This document shows, in pieces, positions 13,154 to 26,000 of a stretch of 64,000 nt of DNA. Origin of the DNA: Tragulus kanchil (lineage: Eukaryota; Chordata; Mammalia; Artiodactyla; Tragulidae); the NCBI GenBank assembly GCA_022376925.1, contig JAIOJX010000004.1, positions 177,659,501-177,723,500 of the forward strand, in the 5' to 3' direction. Below the pieces are notes generated by a model. It ran no database searches and was not told where the DNA came from. It was given only the letters and a program-made list of their open reading frames with translations. Positions within the stretch are counted from its first letter, which is position 1. Each line of letters begins with the position of its first letter. Made by a program: the position numbers and the translations under genes.

Positions 13154-14261
13154 CACCTGGGGTGCTCTCTTTGTACCTGCACCCTTTTTCTTGAAGCTTC
13201 ATGTCTACATCTGCTTTGCGCTGCCTTCTCTCACCCCACAAGACTTCTCAGGTTCTTTGACTGCGCGCTCTCCATCACCTCTGCTTAAACTCCAAGATTC
13301 TCTTAAGATTCATCCTGGGAAGTATTTTCTTACCTCTCCCTGACATATATCACGTCATCCCTGGATGATGCTGTATGCATGCGCACACACACACATGCAT
13401 ACATACCTATGCACACACGCACCACTTGCACATCTCTTTTTTAAGAGGACGTCTCATGGTAAGCTCACATTCAGCACGACCCACAGTAAGCACCGTCTCC
13501 CACCTTGCGCCCGGCTTTCCCCTCCTGTTTGCTCTCTCTGGGGGTGTCCATAGTGTGACCGTGTACCTGGTCGCTCCATTGTTTGCTCCTCAGTGGCCTC
13601 TTGGTCTCTACTAGCGGGATCGTGTAAAAATGCAGTTCTGTTTCGCGATTTTCAATGTAGCACTTAATTCCAGACAGGCATCATCAACAGATGCTAAAAC
13701 CATGAGGTAAATAGTTCTTAGGGAACAGAATGTGCACAAGGCCTCACCGCTGCAAATGCTTCCCTCAGGGTGGAGTGGCCTGGGGCCGCCTCTCTCACTC
13801 AGCACTGCCACGGTCAGGCGGCTCGGCACAGCACCGTGGGCTGCCAGTGCTCAGAAGCAGCCCTTGGCTCTTCGGTCTTCTTGCCAAAAATGTTAACCTA
13901 AATCTAATCGAGGGAGACGGCCCAATTCAGAATAGATGGCATTCCTTGCACAGGACAGGCTGGTTTGGACCGTTAAGTCAGCGTCAGGAAAAGGGAAGAA
14001 GACAGGAGGAGCATTTCGGAGTCTGAGGAGATGATGATTGACGTAGTGCACGATTCGTGGTTACATCGTGGACTGAGGGGAAGATCCAGACAGCTGTAAA
14101 AGACATTCGAGGGGCAGTGAGAAAATTCATACACAGGCTGTACATTCGATTCTATTATTAACGTTAATTTTCTGAGGTGTGATCAAGGTATTTTAGTGAC
14201 TTAGGGGAATGTCTCTATTCTTAAGGAATGCATATTGTAGAATTTAGGGATAAATGTGATC

Positions 14262-14540
14262 GAGAGTCATCCCTCTGTATCTGCAGGTTCCCAAAGTGGG
14301 GATTCAGTCAGCCACAGATTGAGAATGTTGGGGAAAAATAGAAAGCTCCAAAAAGCAAAACGTGAATTTGCCACACACTGGGGAGTGTTCACAGAGCATT
14401 TGGGTTGTATTAGGGTCCTAAGTGGAGATGACTTAGAGTAAATGGAGACTGGGGGGCTCCGTGCCTTTCGTGCAAGGAACGTGAGTGTCCACGGGGATGC
14501 TGGAGCCAGGCCCCTGCGGATGCCGAGGGACGGCTGATCC
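14262..14540 (+). mobile_element. Tigger/MER2-like DNA transposon remnant
   Basis: Terminal inverted repeats are visible: the left end reads GTCATCCCTCTGTATCTGCA and the right end is its approximate reverse complement (CTGCGGATGCCGAGGGACGG). The interior contains GCTCCAAAAAGCAAAACGTG and ACAGAGCATTTGGGTTGTAT, typical of short MER2/Tigger elements. Confidence 0.8.
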
Positions 14541-16105
14541 ACAGCTCCCTTCCCGGCCCGGCATCAGCACAGGCTCAGCTGTGGGTGTGCGCGTGTGTGC
14601 ACCGGAGGCAGAGCCCAGAGGCGGCTGAAGGTGGCGTGAGTCTCGGGCGGGGCACAGGCTGGCCTTCCTGGCTCTGTCCGTGTTCTGCGGGTTTCAATGT
14701 TCGGAGTTAAAGGAGGGTGCAGAGAAGAGCGGGCACGCGAGGCAGACCCGCACAGGGAGGCGAGCACTGGTCGCCAGGGTGCTTCTGCTCACTCCACTTC
14801 CTCTCCCAGAACAGCAGGTGAGGAGCCCTGCCCGCCCCGAGCGAGCGGCTGGTCCCCCCGCGCCTGCTTGCCGCCACAGCGGCAGGCTCTGGCCTCCAGG
14901 CTCTCTCCTGAGGGAGAAAGCTGCTGTCATTCAAAGTATTCTCCTCTGGCTGCTCTCAAGTGTTCTCCTGTGTTTTTAGTTTTCAGAAGTTTAGTCATGA
15001 TATGTTCTGGCGTGTATTTCTTTGGGTTTAACTCAAACATACCTGTGCACACGTGTGCCTGCACGCACGCACCACTTGCACGCCTCTCGAGAGGACGTCT
15101 CACAGGCAGCTCACAGGCGGCACGGCCCACCGTCTCCCACCCTGAGCCCGGCTTTGGGGTTTGCTCAGCTTCTTGAATTGGTAGACTTAGGTCTCTTGCC
15201 AAATGTGGGAAATTTTCAGCCTTTCTTTTTTTTCCCCCCACAATCACAAGTTTTTTTATTTTGCTTTTTTGATTTGACAGAGTTTTGTTGTTTACAGACA
15301 TGTGTAGTTCCAGATTAGGCATATGTGTATCTATACCATTCCCCCTTAACCTACCCGTCTAGGCTGTCACGTAGCCCCCATGTATGATCCCTTAGTCTCT
15401 TTATCTCTTTAAGTACCTTTCCTACCCATCTTTTCCCCTCCTTCCAGAGCTTGGATGACATGATGCTAGATGTTTTTGTGGGTTGGAGGTGACCTCGTAA
15501 TGGTCAAAAGTCCTGACTCCTCACTAGGCCTCCCTGGACGTCACCTCGGAGGGGAGGTGGTCTCCGTTCTGCTGGACAGGAGGCCATGCATCCAGGCCCC
15601 CCCTGGGTACGCACTCACCCCGTGGGTTGGCAGCCACTTCCTGCCTGACCTTCTTCAGCACCACCTGGCAGGGGTGTTGGGGTGCTTCATTGCAGCCTTG
15701 TCGGGGTGGAGGTCTGCACTCCCACTCGGGCCTTTCCTGGCAGGGCTGGGGCTTTCACCGCGGTGTCTGCCTGGAGAAGAATCCTTATTGTCTGAGTTCT
15801 CTCTTGCTGGGCTGCCCTTTCGTGGCCCCATGGTTAGTGAGAGGAGGTTTCGTTGGAGCTTTTTTGTCCGCTTCCATCGGCATTTCCGGGTTTCCAGCAT
15901 CTTCCGCTCTGTGTCTTGGATGTATAAGGCGAAAAGAAGACTCAAGGGACATCCGCTGTGTCATTCTTCAGGTTCCGAAGTCTGCCGCTTTCTCTCCACC
16001 TTTTAGAACCCATCACGTGAGGTCCCGGGAGTTGAGTCGCGCTCAGTGGGAGGAAGGGAGGGAAGCTGGTCTTCTCGGCTCCCCTGAGGCAGGCCCTGCG
16101 ACAGC

Positions 16106-18352
16106 GCCTTAGACTCGTCACGGCTGGGCCCGCCCTGCCCGCCTTGTGATGGCCACGTGAACGCCCTGGTCCCGCCACATCAGGCCCTTCGTCGTCCCTT
16201 GACCCTGTTGTGCTCTTAGGTGATCTCCCCACTCCTTCCCTAGCTGCCTGTGGTACTCCTGTTCCATTCATGTGGAGTTTTCTCTGTAACATCTGCCCCG
16301 CTGGTCCACACACCCCTTCCTCAGGCAGCCTGTTGCCTCCTCTGTCTTAATGTAGCACTTTCAGTCACCTCTGCAGCTGTGCTTCTGTCTTGAGCTGTAG
16401 CTGTCTTTTTCTGACCTGACCTTGCGTTCTTTTGGAGAACTGGGACTCCACCCTGTCCATCCTTGTCCTCAGTAACTAACACGGTAGCTGCCTAAGGATT
16501 CTTTGTTGGATGGATGGAGGGAGGGAGTTCTGGTTTGCTGCCTGAGTTCTCGACCTTGCCGAGCTGTGCTGTGTCCGTAGCTTTGCGTTCCTCTGAACCG
16601 GTGGTAAGCTTTAGTCCCAGCATCGTGCCTTACTGAGAATGGGGACCATCATTTTTATTATGTTAGCGCCTAATAAAGTGGCGTTCAGACCCAAGCACCT
16701 GATACACGCTATTTAATGACAGTGACGAGGAAGGAAGTTTTGGTCTTTCATTGGTGTCGTTCTTGCTGAGACGCGCTTCCAGAAGTGCCCTGTGGATCCC
16801 AGGGGGCGTTCGCTTTCCTGCCCCAGGGCTGGTGGCGGGAAGGCAGTGCGTTCCCCTGGCGCGTGGGTCTTGAAGGCTCCCCACACTCGCGCGTCCATGC
16901 GCTCGGTCCGTGTTCCTGCACGGAGGGCGGCGGGCGCCCGGCATAGCACCCAGCTCCCCTCTGGAAGTGGAAATTTCCTTTCCTTCAAGAAGGACAACTT
17001 GAAAGGGTTTTTCTCTTTTGGTTCACAAATGACCTCGCTTCCTTCCTCTCTCTGGGGAGAAAGAAGATGGACGTAGGAGAGAGGGCAGAGTACGCTCGGG
17101 GGTGCGAGCCGGTGGGGCGGCCAGCTGCGCCCAGACGGTGATCTGGTGATCCGGAGCGCTGTCTCTCAGCCCCTCAGCTCCTGTGGTGTCTGTGCTGCTG
17201 TTTCCTGTCCGTGTGTGTTGGCACACCTGGGGCCTTAGACTCCACGGCTGGGCCCGCCCTGCCCGCCTTGTGATGGCCACGTGAACGCCTGGTCCCGCCA
17301 CATCAGGCCCTTCGTCGTCCCTCGACCCTGTTGTGCTCTTAGGTGATCTCCCCACTCCTTCCCTAGCTGCCTGTGGTACTCCTGTTCCATTCATGTGGAG
17401 TTTTCTCTGTAACATCTGCCCCGCTGGTCCACACACCCCTTCCTCAGGCAGCCTGTTGCCTCCTCTGTCTTAATGTAGCACTTTCAGTCACCTCTGCAGC
17501 TGTGCTTCTGTCTTGAGCTGTAGCTGTCTTTTTCTGACCTGACCTTGCGTTCTTTTGGAGAACTGGGACTCCACCCTGTCCATCCTTGTCCTCAGTAACT
17601 AACACGGTAGCTGCCTAAGGATTCTTTGTTGGATGGATGGAGGGAGGGAGTTCTGGTTTGCTGCCTGAGTTCTCGACCTTGCCGAGCTGTGCTGTGTCCG
17701 TAGCTTTGCGTTCCTCTGAACCGGTGGTAAGCTTTAGTCCCAGCATCGTGCCTTACTGAGAATGGGGACCATCATTTTTATTATGTTAGCGCCTAATAAA
17801 GTGGCGTTCAGACCCAAGCACCTGATACACGCTATTTAATGACAGTGACGAGGAAGGAAGTTTTGGTCTTTCATTGGTGTCGTTCTTGCTGAGACGCGCT
17901 TCCAGAAGTGCCCTGTGGATCCCAGGGGGCGTTCGCTTTCCTGCCCCAGGGCTGGTGGCGGGAAGGCAGTGCGTTCCCCTGGCGCGTGGGTCTTGAAGGC
18001 TCCCCACACTCGCGCGTCCATGCGCTCGGTCCGTGTTCCTGCACGGAGGGCGGCGGGCGCCCGGCATAGCACCCAGCTCCCCTCTGGAAGTGGAAATTTC
18101 CTTTCCTTCAAGAAGGACAACTTGAAAGGGTTTTTCTCTTTTGGTTCACAAATGACCTCGCTTCCTTCCTCTCTCTGGGGAGAAAGAAGATGGACGTAGG
18201 AGAGAGGGCAGAGTACGCTCGGGGGTGCGAGCCGGTGGGGCGGCCAGCTGCGCCCAGACGGTGATCTGGTGATCCGGAGCGCTGTCTCTCAGCCCCTCAG
18301 CTCCTGTGGTGTCTGTGCTGCTGTTTCCTGTCCGTGTGTGTTGGCACACCTG
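16106..18352. repeat. Tandem duplication 4, offset 1126-1123 bp
   Basis: Copies 16106-17229 and 17232-18352. Differences lie in the first 110 bp of the right copy (a 2-nt loss, a 1-nt loss and a T/C change). Confidence 0.95.
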
Positions 18353-20092
18353 CCTGTGATCACGCAGAGCCATGTGCAGGTGTCCCAGGAAATCAGTTTC
18401 CAGAGGCTGGGAGTAAAGGGTCAAGTTTCGGCGTCTCTCACCAAAAATGTGCATTCTCGTAGACTGTGCACGGTTCTTGGGTTTACATCGGTTTGAAGGG
18501 ACTTTTCTTCTAAGACGGCCTTCTCGGAGTCTCTGGAAAAATAAAATTCCGAGTGAGCAGTACCTGGGCTCCTCTGCCACAGCCGCTCAGGCAGCGTGGA
18601 GCGGGGAGACGCAAGTCCAGGGTGGCGCGGCCCTCCTGCTCAGACGCACGTTTCTGGGTGGCTGTGCTTCCTTGTGTCGCATTCCCTCGGCGGGGAGAGT
18701 GTGGTGATCTTGACTCGGCACCGCCCACCGCCTGCTTCCATGTCACGGAAGCCCAGGGCTGAGCTTTACCACCTGCTCCTCACTAGGCAACCCTCCACAG
18801 CCGCGGCTTCTAGCGAAGCTGGCCAGACCCGAGCCAGAGCGCCCTGGCCTCCCGAGGGCACTGGCCGTCACGCTCCAGGCGTCCCACACGGGCCCAGGAG
18901 GCACCTTCCGGGAGTCCCGACCAAGGCCCCGCAGGAGCGGCCATTGCTCCCTCCTCCTCTCCCCTGTTGGAAGTGTCTCTTGAATTCACTGGACTTGCGA
19001 TCAGCGAGCGCAGTTGGACACGGGGAGAGGGCAGTGCAGAGCGAGTGGGCTCTCCAGGGCCCGACAGGCTCTTGCACGCCTGCCGCCCGGGCTGGGCACA
19101 GCCTCTCGGGTTCCCCGGTGCTCGTTCCCTCCTGTGTAGAATTGTAAGAACGCCGCCTGCCTCGTGGGTGAAGAGGCTTCAAGGAGATGGAAATGTCATA
19201 AAATGAAGCAGTCCCTGGGGATCAGTCATGACTGTTGAATTCTTGGTCTTCATTTCTGGGTCTTTGGCCCACGTGCTGAGCATCTAGCTAGCTGCGCTGT
19301 CTGCTCGTCCCGCTCCCGGCTTTAGTGCAAGGCCGCGCCTCCAGCCTCGCGTGAGCCGGGGCTCTGCCTCTGTGTGCGAGCTGCGGCCCCCGCACCCCTT
19401 CCCTGAGGCTCCCTCCGCGCCTGTGCTCAGCGCCGTGGTCTCCGGCCTCGCCACGCCAGCCGCCTCTCCCCTGCGTCTCAGCCTCCCGCCCCCATCCACT
19501 AGGGTCCTGCTTCTCCACCTTTTGAAGAAGTTAAGAAACCAGCTGAAAGGAAAGAATGCTGACCCGAGGGTGAGAGAGGATCAGCTTGAGAGCCTAGTAA
19601 CTCTGCCCTTGCTCCTTTCCTGCCGTTTCTGAGCCGGCCCGCCCCTGTAAAACGGAACATTGCACACCATGCAGAGTCATTAGGAATATTCAATTTAACA
19701 GCATGTCAAAGTGTCTAGCCTGGCGCCCGCCACAGCTGCAGGCCTCCTCGCTGGCATGCAGATGGAAGCAGGCAGTCAGGTGCGGCCCAGCCTGTTCAGC
19801 CGACACATGTCCCACTCCTGGGTAACAGCCTCCGTGTGCCTGAAGATGGCCTGCTCCTGCTCTGTCCAGAAGGTTGGCCCGTGTGAGCTGGCACTCCAGA
19901 GGCTGGGTCTTGCTGCCTGCTGTGGACCGCAGTGCAGGCTGCCGCAGCGGCCGGCTCCAAGCCTGTGTGGAGACTCGCTGGCCCGTGTGGGAGTCCAACC
20001 CAGGGCTGAGCCAGATCACCGCGCAGGATGCCAGCAGCTCCCTCCACGGGTCGGAGAGGGCGCCACCGGCTCCAGGGCACTGTCCCCCATCA

Positions 20093-22291
20093 GCTGTGGC
20101 GGGGATTCAGGAGGTGGGCGGAGCGTATGCACCGAAGAAGCCGAGGCCCAGGAAGCAGGTGTTCCCCTGCCACGCCCTCAGTAACAGCATCTCCATTTTC
20201 TCTCGGGCACCTCTGAAGGGCGGAACCCAGTGGAGAGCCCGCCCAGTCCTCTGGGCTTCTGTCACCAGGTGCACTGTGTAGCCACTCCATAGGAACATCC
20301 AGGACGTCTTTGACTGGATCACGTGCTGGGTGCCCTTGGTGGCCCTGGGGATACTCTCAGGGAGGGAGGCGGCCCCCTGCTGGACCTCAAGGAAGCTGGC
20401 TGAGAGTAAATCAGAAAGATCGGTGGTGTGACTGCTGTGGAGGAAAATAAGGCGGAGGGCAGCTACGGGTGGGGAGGCGCACACTCCAGCTTCTCTCTGA
20501 TTCCTGGTCCCTGTGGTCCTGTCCGTGAGAAGCCCCCCAAGGGCAGGGCGGCGTGGGCCCACCCTGCTCTCCGTCACAGCCCGCCCAGCAGGGCTTTTGG
20601 AGTCTGAGGTTGGCCTTGAGCAGCTTTGCTCAGTAGGAGCAGAGGCAGGGGTGCCCGCTGGCCTGCCGAGATGCCCAGACCTTCAAAGTGGAGTGGAATG
20701 GCCGGGTGGGGCCCTGGGAGCTTTGGCAGGCTGGCCAGGGAGCCTATGCTTGTTTCCCTCCAAGACTGTCTGTCACATCTAGAGCTCCCCCTGCTGTTAG
20801 GCGGCGGTGGTGCTCTCAGCCGATCCTTCGGAGTGATTGCTTTCTTTATTGTAAGATTTAAAACCTTAAAAAAACCCATACTGTGGGAACTTTTAGCGCT
20901 TTCTTCTGGGACAGCAGCTGCTGAAGCCCTCGGCCCGGCGTGTGGGGGAGGGAGCACAGGGTCCCTGGCAGGATGGGGTCAGGTCAGCGCTCTGGCTACT
21001 TTTAGCCTCCCCTCGCCCTGCACTCCACCGCAGCCGGCCTGCAGGGCTACCTTCACACACAGCTTCACAGCTGCTCTGAAATTGTAGGGCAGCAGAAGTG
21101 AAACTGACCCGGTCTTGTGAGTGTCTCTCCTCCGGCTGCTGTTCCCTCCTTGACCTGCGCCAGGCCTTTCCCTGCACATCCTCGGGTGTGCCTCGCTGTG
21201 GCGGGGATTCAGGAGGTGGGCGGAGCGTATGCACCGAAGAAGCCGAGGCCCAGGAAGCAGGTGTTCCCCTGCCACGCCCTCAGTAACAGCATCTCCATTT
21301 TCTCTCGGGCACCTCTGAAGGGCGGAACCCAGTGGAGAGCCCGCCCAGTCCTCTGGGCTTCTGTCACCAGGTGCACTGTGTAGCCACTCCATAGGAACAT
21401 CCAGGACGTCTTTGACTGGATCACGTGCTGGGTGCCCTTGGTGGCCCTGGGGATACTCTCAGGGAGGGAGGCGGCCCCCTGCTGGACCTCAAGGAAGCTG
21501 GCTGAGAGTAAATCAGAAAGATCGGTGGTGTGACTGCTGTGGAGGAAAATAAGGCGGAGGGCAGCTACGGGTGGGGAGGCGCACACTCCAGCTTCTCTCT
21601 GATTCCTGGTCCCTGTGGTCCTGTCCGTGAGAAGCCCCCCAAGGGCAGGGCGGCGTGGGCCCACCCTGCTCTCCGTCACAGCCCGCCCAGCAGGGCTTTT
21701 GGAGTCTGAGGTTGGCCTTGAGCAGCTTTGCTCAGTAGGAGCAGAGGCAGGGGTGCCCGCTGGCCTGCCGAGATGCCCAGACCTTCAAAGTGGAGTGGAA
21801 TGGCCGGGTGGGGCCCTGGGAGCTTTGGCAGGCTGGCCAGGGAGCCTATGCTTGTTTCCCTCCAAGACTGTCTGTCACATCTAGAGCTCCCCCTGCTGTT
21901 AGGCGGCGGTGGTGCTCTCAGCCGATCCTTCGGAGTGATTGCTTTCTTTTTTATTGTAAGATTTAAAACCTTAAAAAAACCCATACTGTGGGAACTTTTA
22001 GCGCTTTCTTCTGGGACAGCAGCTGCTGAAGCCCTCGGCCCGGCGTGTGGGGGAGGGAGCACAGGGTCCCTGGCAGGATGGGGTCAGGTCAGCGCTCTGG
22101 CTACTTTTAGCCTCCCCTCGCCCTGCACTCCACCGCAGCCGGCCTGCAGGGCTACCTTCACACACAGCTTCACAGCTGCTCTGAAATTGTAGGGCAGCAG
22201 AAGTGAAACTGACCCGGTCTTGTGAGTGTCTCTCCTCCGGCTGCTGTTCCCTCCTTGACCTGCGCCAGGCCTTTCCCTGCACATCCTCGGG
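20093..22291. repeat. Tandem duplication 5, offset 1102-1105 bp
   Basis: Copies 20093-21186 and 21195-22291; the only visible difference is a T-run length (3 nt). 8 nt filler. Confidence 0.95.
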
Positions 22292-22983
22292 GTGTCCCGC
22301 TCAGCCTCCGCTGAGCTCTCTTCACGGGGCTGCATCTGTAGAGGGTCTGGCTTTGGCCTCCCCCAGCCCCGAGCAGTGAGCTGGGGATCCAGCGGGGTGG
22401 GGGGCTGCAGGGAGCCTTCTAGCTCGCTGCTGGTTGCGTGCACCAGGGTCAGCCATAGAATCACGGTGAAGGTTTTGGTCCTTCAGGATGAAATGCAGGT
22501 TAGTTTTAGCAGCACTGTTAATACCAGCTGAACTGAAGAAAGAAGCGGCACCCACATAGACGTGTGTCCTTTTGGCTTAGCTGCCTCATTCACACCAGTT
22601 AGTGGCGGGTGATTCCTGCTGAAGTTGGAGGAGGAAGTGGAGGAACCCGACGTTCAGCTGTCCTCGGAGCCCCTGTGCTCCCCGCGGGCTTTCCTGGGGG
22701 TTGACGGCTCCATACGGGTTATGTCAGGGTCCCGTTCCGTGGGCGCACCTTCCAGAGGCCCGCTTAGGCAGTGACCATTCCCATCGGGAGCGACGTCTTC
22801 AGGATTGTTGTGACAGGGCAGCTGAACGTGACGCCACATGCTTGCCCGGGAGCCACTGTCCCTTCAGCTCAGCTGTGTTAACAGCACTGCCGCGGGGACC
22901 TCGGGCTCTTGGTGTCTCACTGTACACTGTGGACCCTGTTGCTTCACTGTGACGTAACTGTTTTACGGTTCTTCTCCCAACAG

Positions 22984-23039
22984 CTTTGAAAAGTCCAGCT
23001 GCATTTCATGAGCAGAGAAGGAGCTTGGAGCGGGCCAGG
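22984..23039 (+). CDS. MRTFA: MRTFA coding exon 1 seen (start of the RPEL region)
   Basis: Acceptor after CCCAACAG, donor GTAAGG. It begins in phase with two bases of a split codon and encodes the segment starting LKSPAAFHEQRRSLERAR, which leads into RPEL1. The preceding exon, which should supply the initiator Met, was not found in this window. Confidence 0.93.
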
Positions 23040-26000
23040 GTAAGGCGCCTTTCTCCCCAGAGACCCACGCGCCCCCATCGGAGCCCACTGTGGGCTGTCA
23101 TCCTCCCTCTGGTCTCGCGTGGTGCCCGGGCTCAGCCCCGGCCTCCCGGTTCTAGACAGACAGCTCTGCCTTTTTTGCCACGTCCCACCCCCGCGTCTCC
23201 CAGCGAGAGGGTTGGGGCCGTGATGAGAATGAGGGTCTTCCTTTAGTGCATTCAAGGGTAGGTTGTGGGCACCACCCTCCTCTGGACTTGGAGACGCTGA
23301 TGTTCTCCCATCTTGAATTCCACTTGACCTTTCGGAGCTGCTAGGACCTGAATACCGGCCATGGAAAAGCTGGCCAGGTGGCGGCCCCTCTGTGTCTGTG
23401 GCAACACTGCCCGCATGTGTGCAGGCTGGGCCTGGATACCTCACTGGTCCCTGGGCAGCCAGGGTCCACTGGAGGTCGTGGAAGCAGAAGCGGGGCGCCC
23501 CGGCCGCGCTCACGCTGCAGCACCTAGCTTGTTGGCCTGTCCGCCTCAGTTTCAGTTCCCTCCGGGGCCTTGGGGGTATCTGCTGCCTGGGGTGGGCGGA
23601 GATGGGGAAGTGGCCAGAACATGCTTCCCCCTCTGCCCTGGCTCTCTTTCTTTTATGTAAATGACGAGGGAGGAGAACCTCCCCAGATGGAGGGTCGCAG
23701 GCTCCCCAGGACCCACAGCTCTGACAGGAGCTCTGAAATGTTTACCTCCAAGGCCCATCTGACTGTCTTCTGTTTTTATTTTATTTTTAACCAATAGCTA
23801 AGGAAAATGATGGTGAATTCTTAGAGTGAGCAGGATGAGGTCACGCATGCTGGGCACGAGAGGAGTGACCAGCTGTACCATTTCAGTTGCTGGGAGGAAG
23901 AGGGAATACAGAGGGGGAAGGGGAAGGCCTTGGCTACGCCCTCAGCCCAGTCTGGAGACTTGGTGCCGATTCCTGGCCCACTTCTCCAAGGCGAGGAGTA
24001 AACATGAACTGATTAGAACAGCTCCTAGTTTACATGTGAAGTCTACCCTTCTTGTTTATGCTCACTGCAGCTCCTATGAATTAGATGTGCTTAGCCTCAC
24101 CTTAATAGATGCGGCTAAGAGAGGGCAGCTAGCTCGTCCAGCTGGCAAGTGCAACCTGGGGTCCCACCTCGGTCTGTGGACTCCAGGTGTTTCTTCATCA
24201 GTCCCTAGACCTCCCCTTGCTGTCTGTGAAGACTGGCCTGACCAGCACCTGCCCATCTGCCTTCTCCAGAGTCATGGCAGCGTGCCCACCACAGACGGGT
24301 GACGGGCCCCGAGCCCAGGGCTGCTGCGAGCTGTCCCCTGGGAGCTCAGCACGAGCGGGGCGGGCACAGAGCTGTCCACTCAGAGCACCAGGGGAGGCCG
24401 AGGATTCCACTTGACCTTTCGGAGCTGCTAGGACCTGAATACCGGCCATGGAAAAGCTGGCCAGGTGGCGGCCCCTCTGTGTCTGTGGCAACACTGCCCG
24501 CATGTGTGCAGGCTGGGCCTGGATACCTCACTGGTCCCTGGGCAGCCAGGGTCCACTGGAGGTCGTGGAAGCAGAAGCGGGGCGCCCCGGCCGCGCTCAC
24601 GCTGCAGCACCTAGCTTGTTGGCCTGTCCGCCTCAGTTTCAGTTCCCTCCGGGGCCTTGGGGGTATCTGCTGCCTGGGGTGGGCGGAGATGGGGAAGTGG
24701 CCAGAACATGCTTCCCCCTCTGCCCTGGCTCTCTTTCTTTTATGTAAATGACGAGGGAGGAGAACCTCCCCAGATGGAGGGTCGCAGGCTCCCCAGGACC
24801 CACAGCTCTGACAGGAGCTCTGAAATGTTTACCTCCAAGGCCCATCTGACTGTCTTCTGTTTTTATTTTATTTTTAACCAATAGCTAAGGAAAATGATGG
24901 TGAATTCTTAGAGTGAGCAGGATGAGGTCACGCATGCTGGGCACGAGAGGAGTGACCAGCTGTACCATTTCAGTTGCTGGGAGGAAGAGGGAATACAGAG
25001 GGGGAAGGGGAAGGCCTTGGCTACGCCCTCAGCCCAGTCTGGAGACTTGGTGCCGATTCCTGGCCCACTTCTCCAAGGCGAGGAGTAAACATGAACTGAT
25101 TAGAACAGCTCCTAGTTTACATGTGAAGTCTACCCTTCTTGTTTATGCTCACTGCAGCTCCTATGAATTAGATGTGCTTAGCCTCACCTTAATAGATGCG
25201 GCTAAGAGAGGGCAGCTAGCTCGTCCAGCTGGCAAGTGCAACCTGGGGTCCCACCTCGGTCTGTGGACTCCAGGTGTTTCTTCATCAGTCCCTAGACCTC
25301 CCCTTGCTGTCTGTGAAGACTGGCCTGACCAGCACCTGCCCATCTGCCTTCTCCAGAGTCATGGCAGCGTGCCCACCACAGACGGGTGACGGGCCCCGAG
25401 CCCAGGGCTGCTGCGAGCTGTCCCCTGGGAGCTCAGCACGAGCGGGGCGGGCACAGAGCTGTCCACTCAGAGCACCAGGGCGAGGCCACAGAGCAAGTCT
25501 TGACCTTGTGCAGGCGTGCAGTCTGCTCTGACCCTTAATCTTCTGTCCTGTTCTCCTCTACCCCACTCTGGATAGAGGATAGGAGAGGCGAGGGCGTGCC
25601 CAATGGTCTAGAAAATTCTGGCGCCAAGGTCCAGAACACAGGCTCTAGAGTCAGACAGATCAAGGTCACATACACATTGTGACATGAGCGTGGGCAGTGG
25701 GCTGGCTCGGGGACTATTGGGTAAACGGTTAAATTTGCTTGGAGTCTCATAAACTTAGAAGTGAGGACATTAGACTTTAAGGAACTAGAAGTATGACACC
25801 ATGTATCAAAATTAGTCCAGCGTGAACAGAAAATGCTCATGGCCAGGCAGTGCCACAGGTTTTGAAATAAGATATACAGTTCTATTCAGTATGATTAGAG
25901 CTCGTGAGGTTACACTTACCTTCTGTGTGAAAGAATGGTTAGGAACACATGCCCCAGACCAGCAGTGGATAATTACACATTCTTTACTGTTGTTTCACTT

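Larger units (their letters stand above)
11788..14090. repeat. Tandem duplication 3, offset 1155-1162 bp
   Basis: Copies 11788-12928 and 12943-14090. Indels concentrate in the last 110 bp of the left copy (three losses), plus one near the CA-rich stretch; 14 nt filler. Confidence 0.95.
1..22983 (+). other. Presumed upstream intron of MRTFA
   Basis: No exon is recognised here. The region holds SINEs, L1 and Tigger remnants and five of the twelve tandem duplications; the rest is unique-looking intronic DNA. Assignment to MRTFA rests on human gene structure, where a very long intron precedes this part of the coding region. I looked for the upstream human-type N-terminal segment (ending VSQGIMPP) and did not see it. 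All longer translations here are incidental. Confidence 0.6.
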
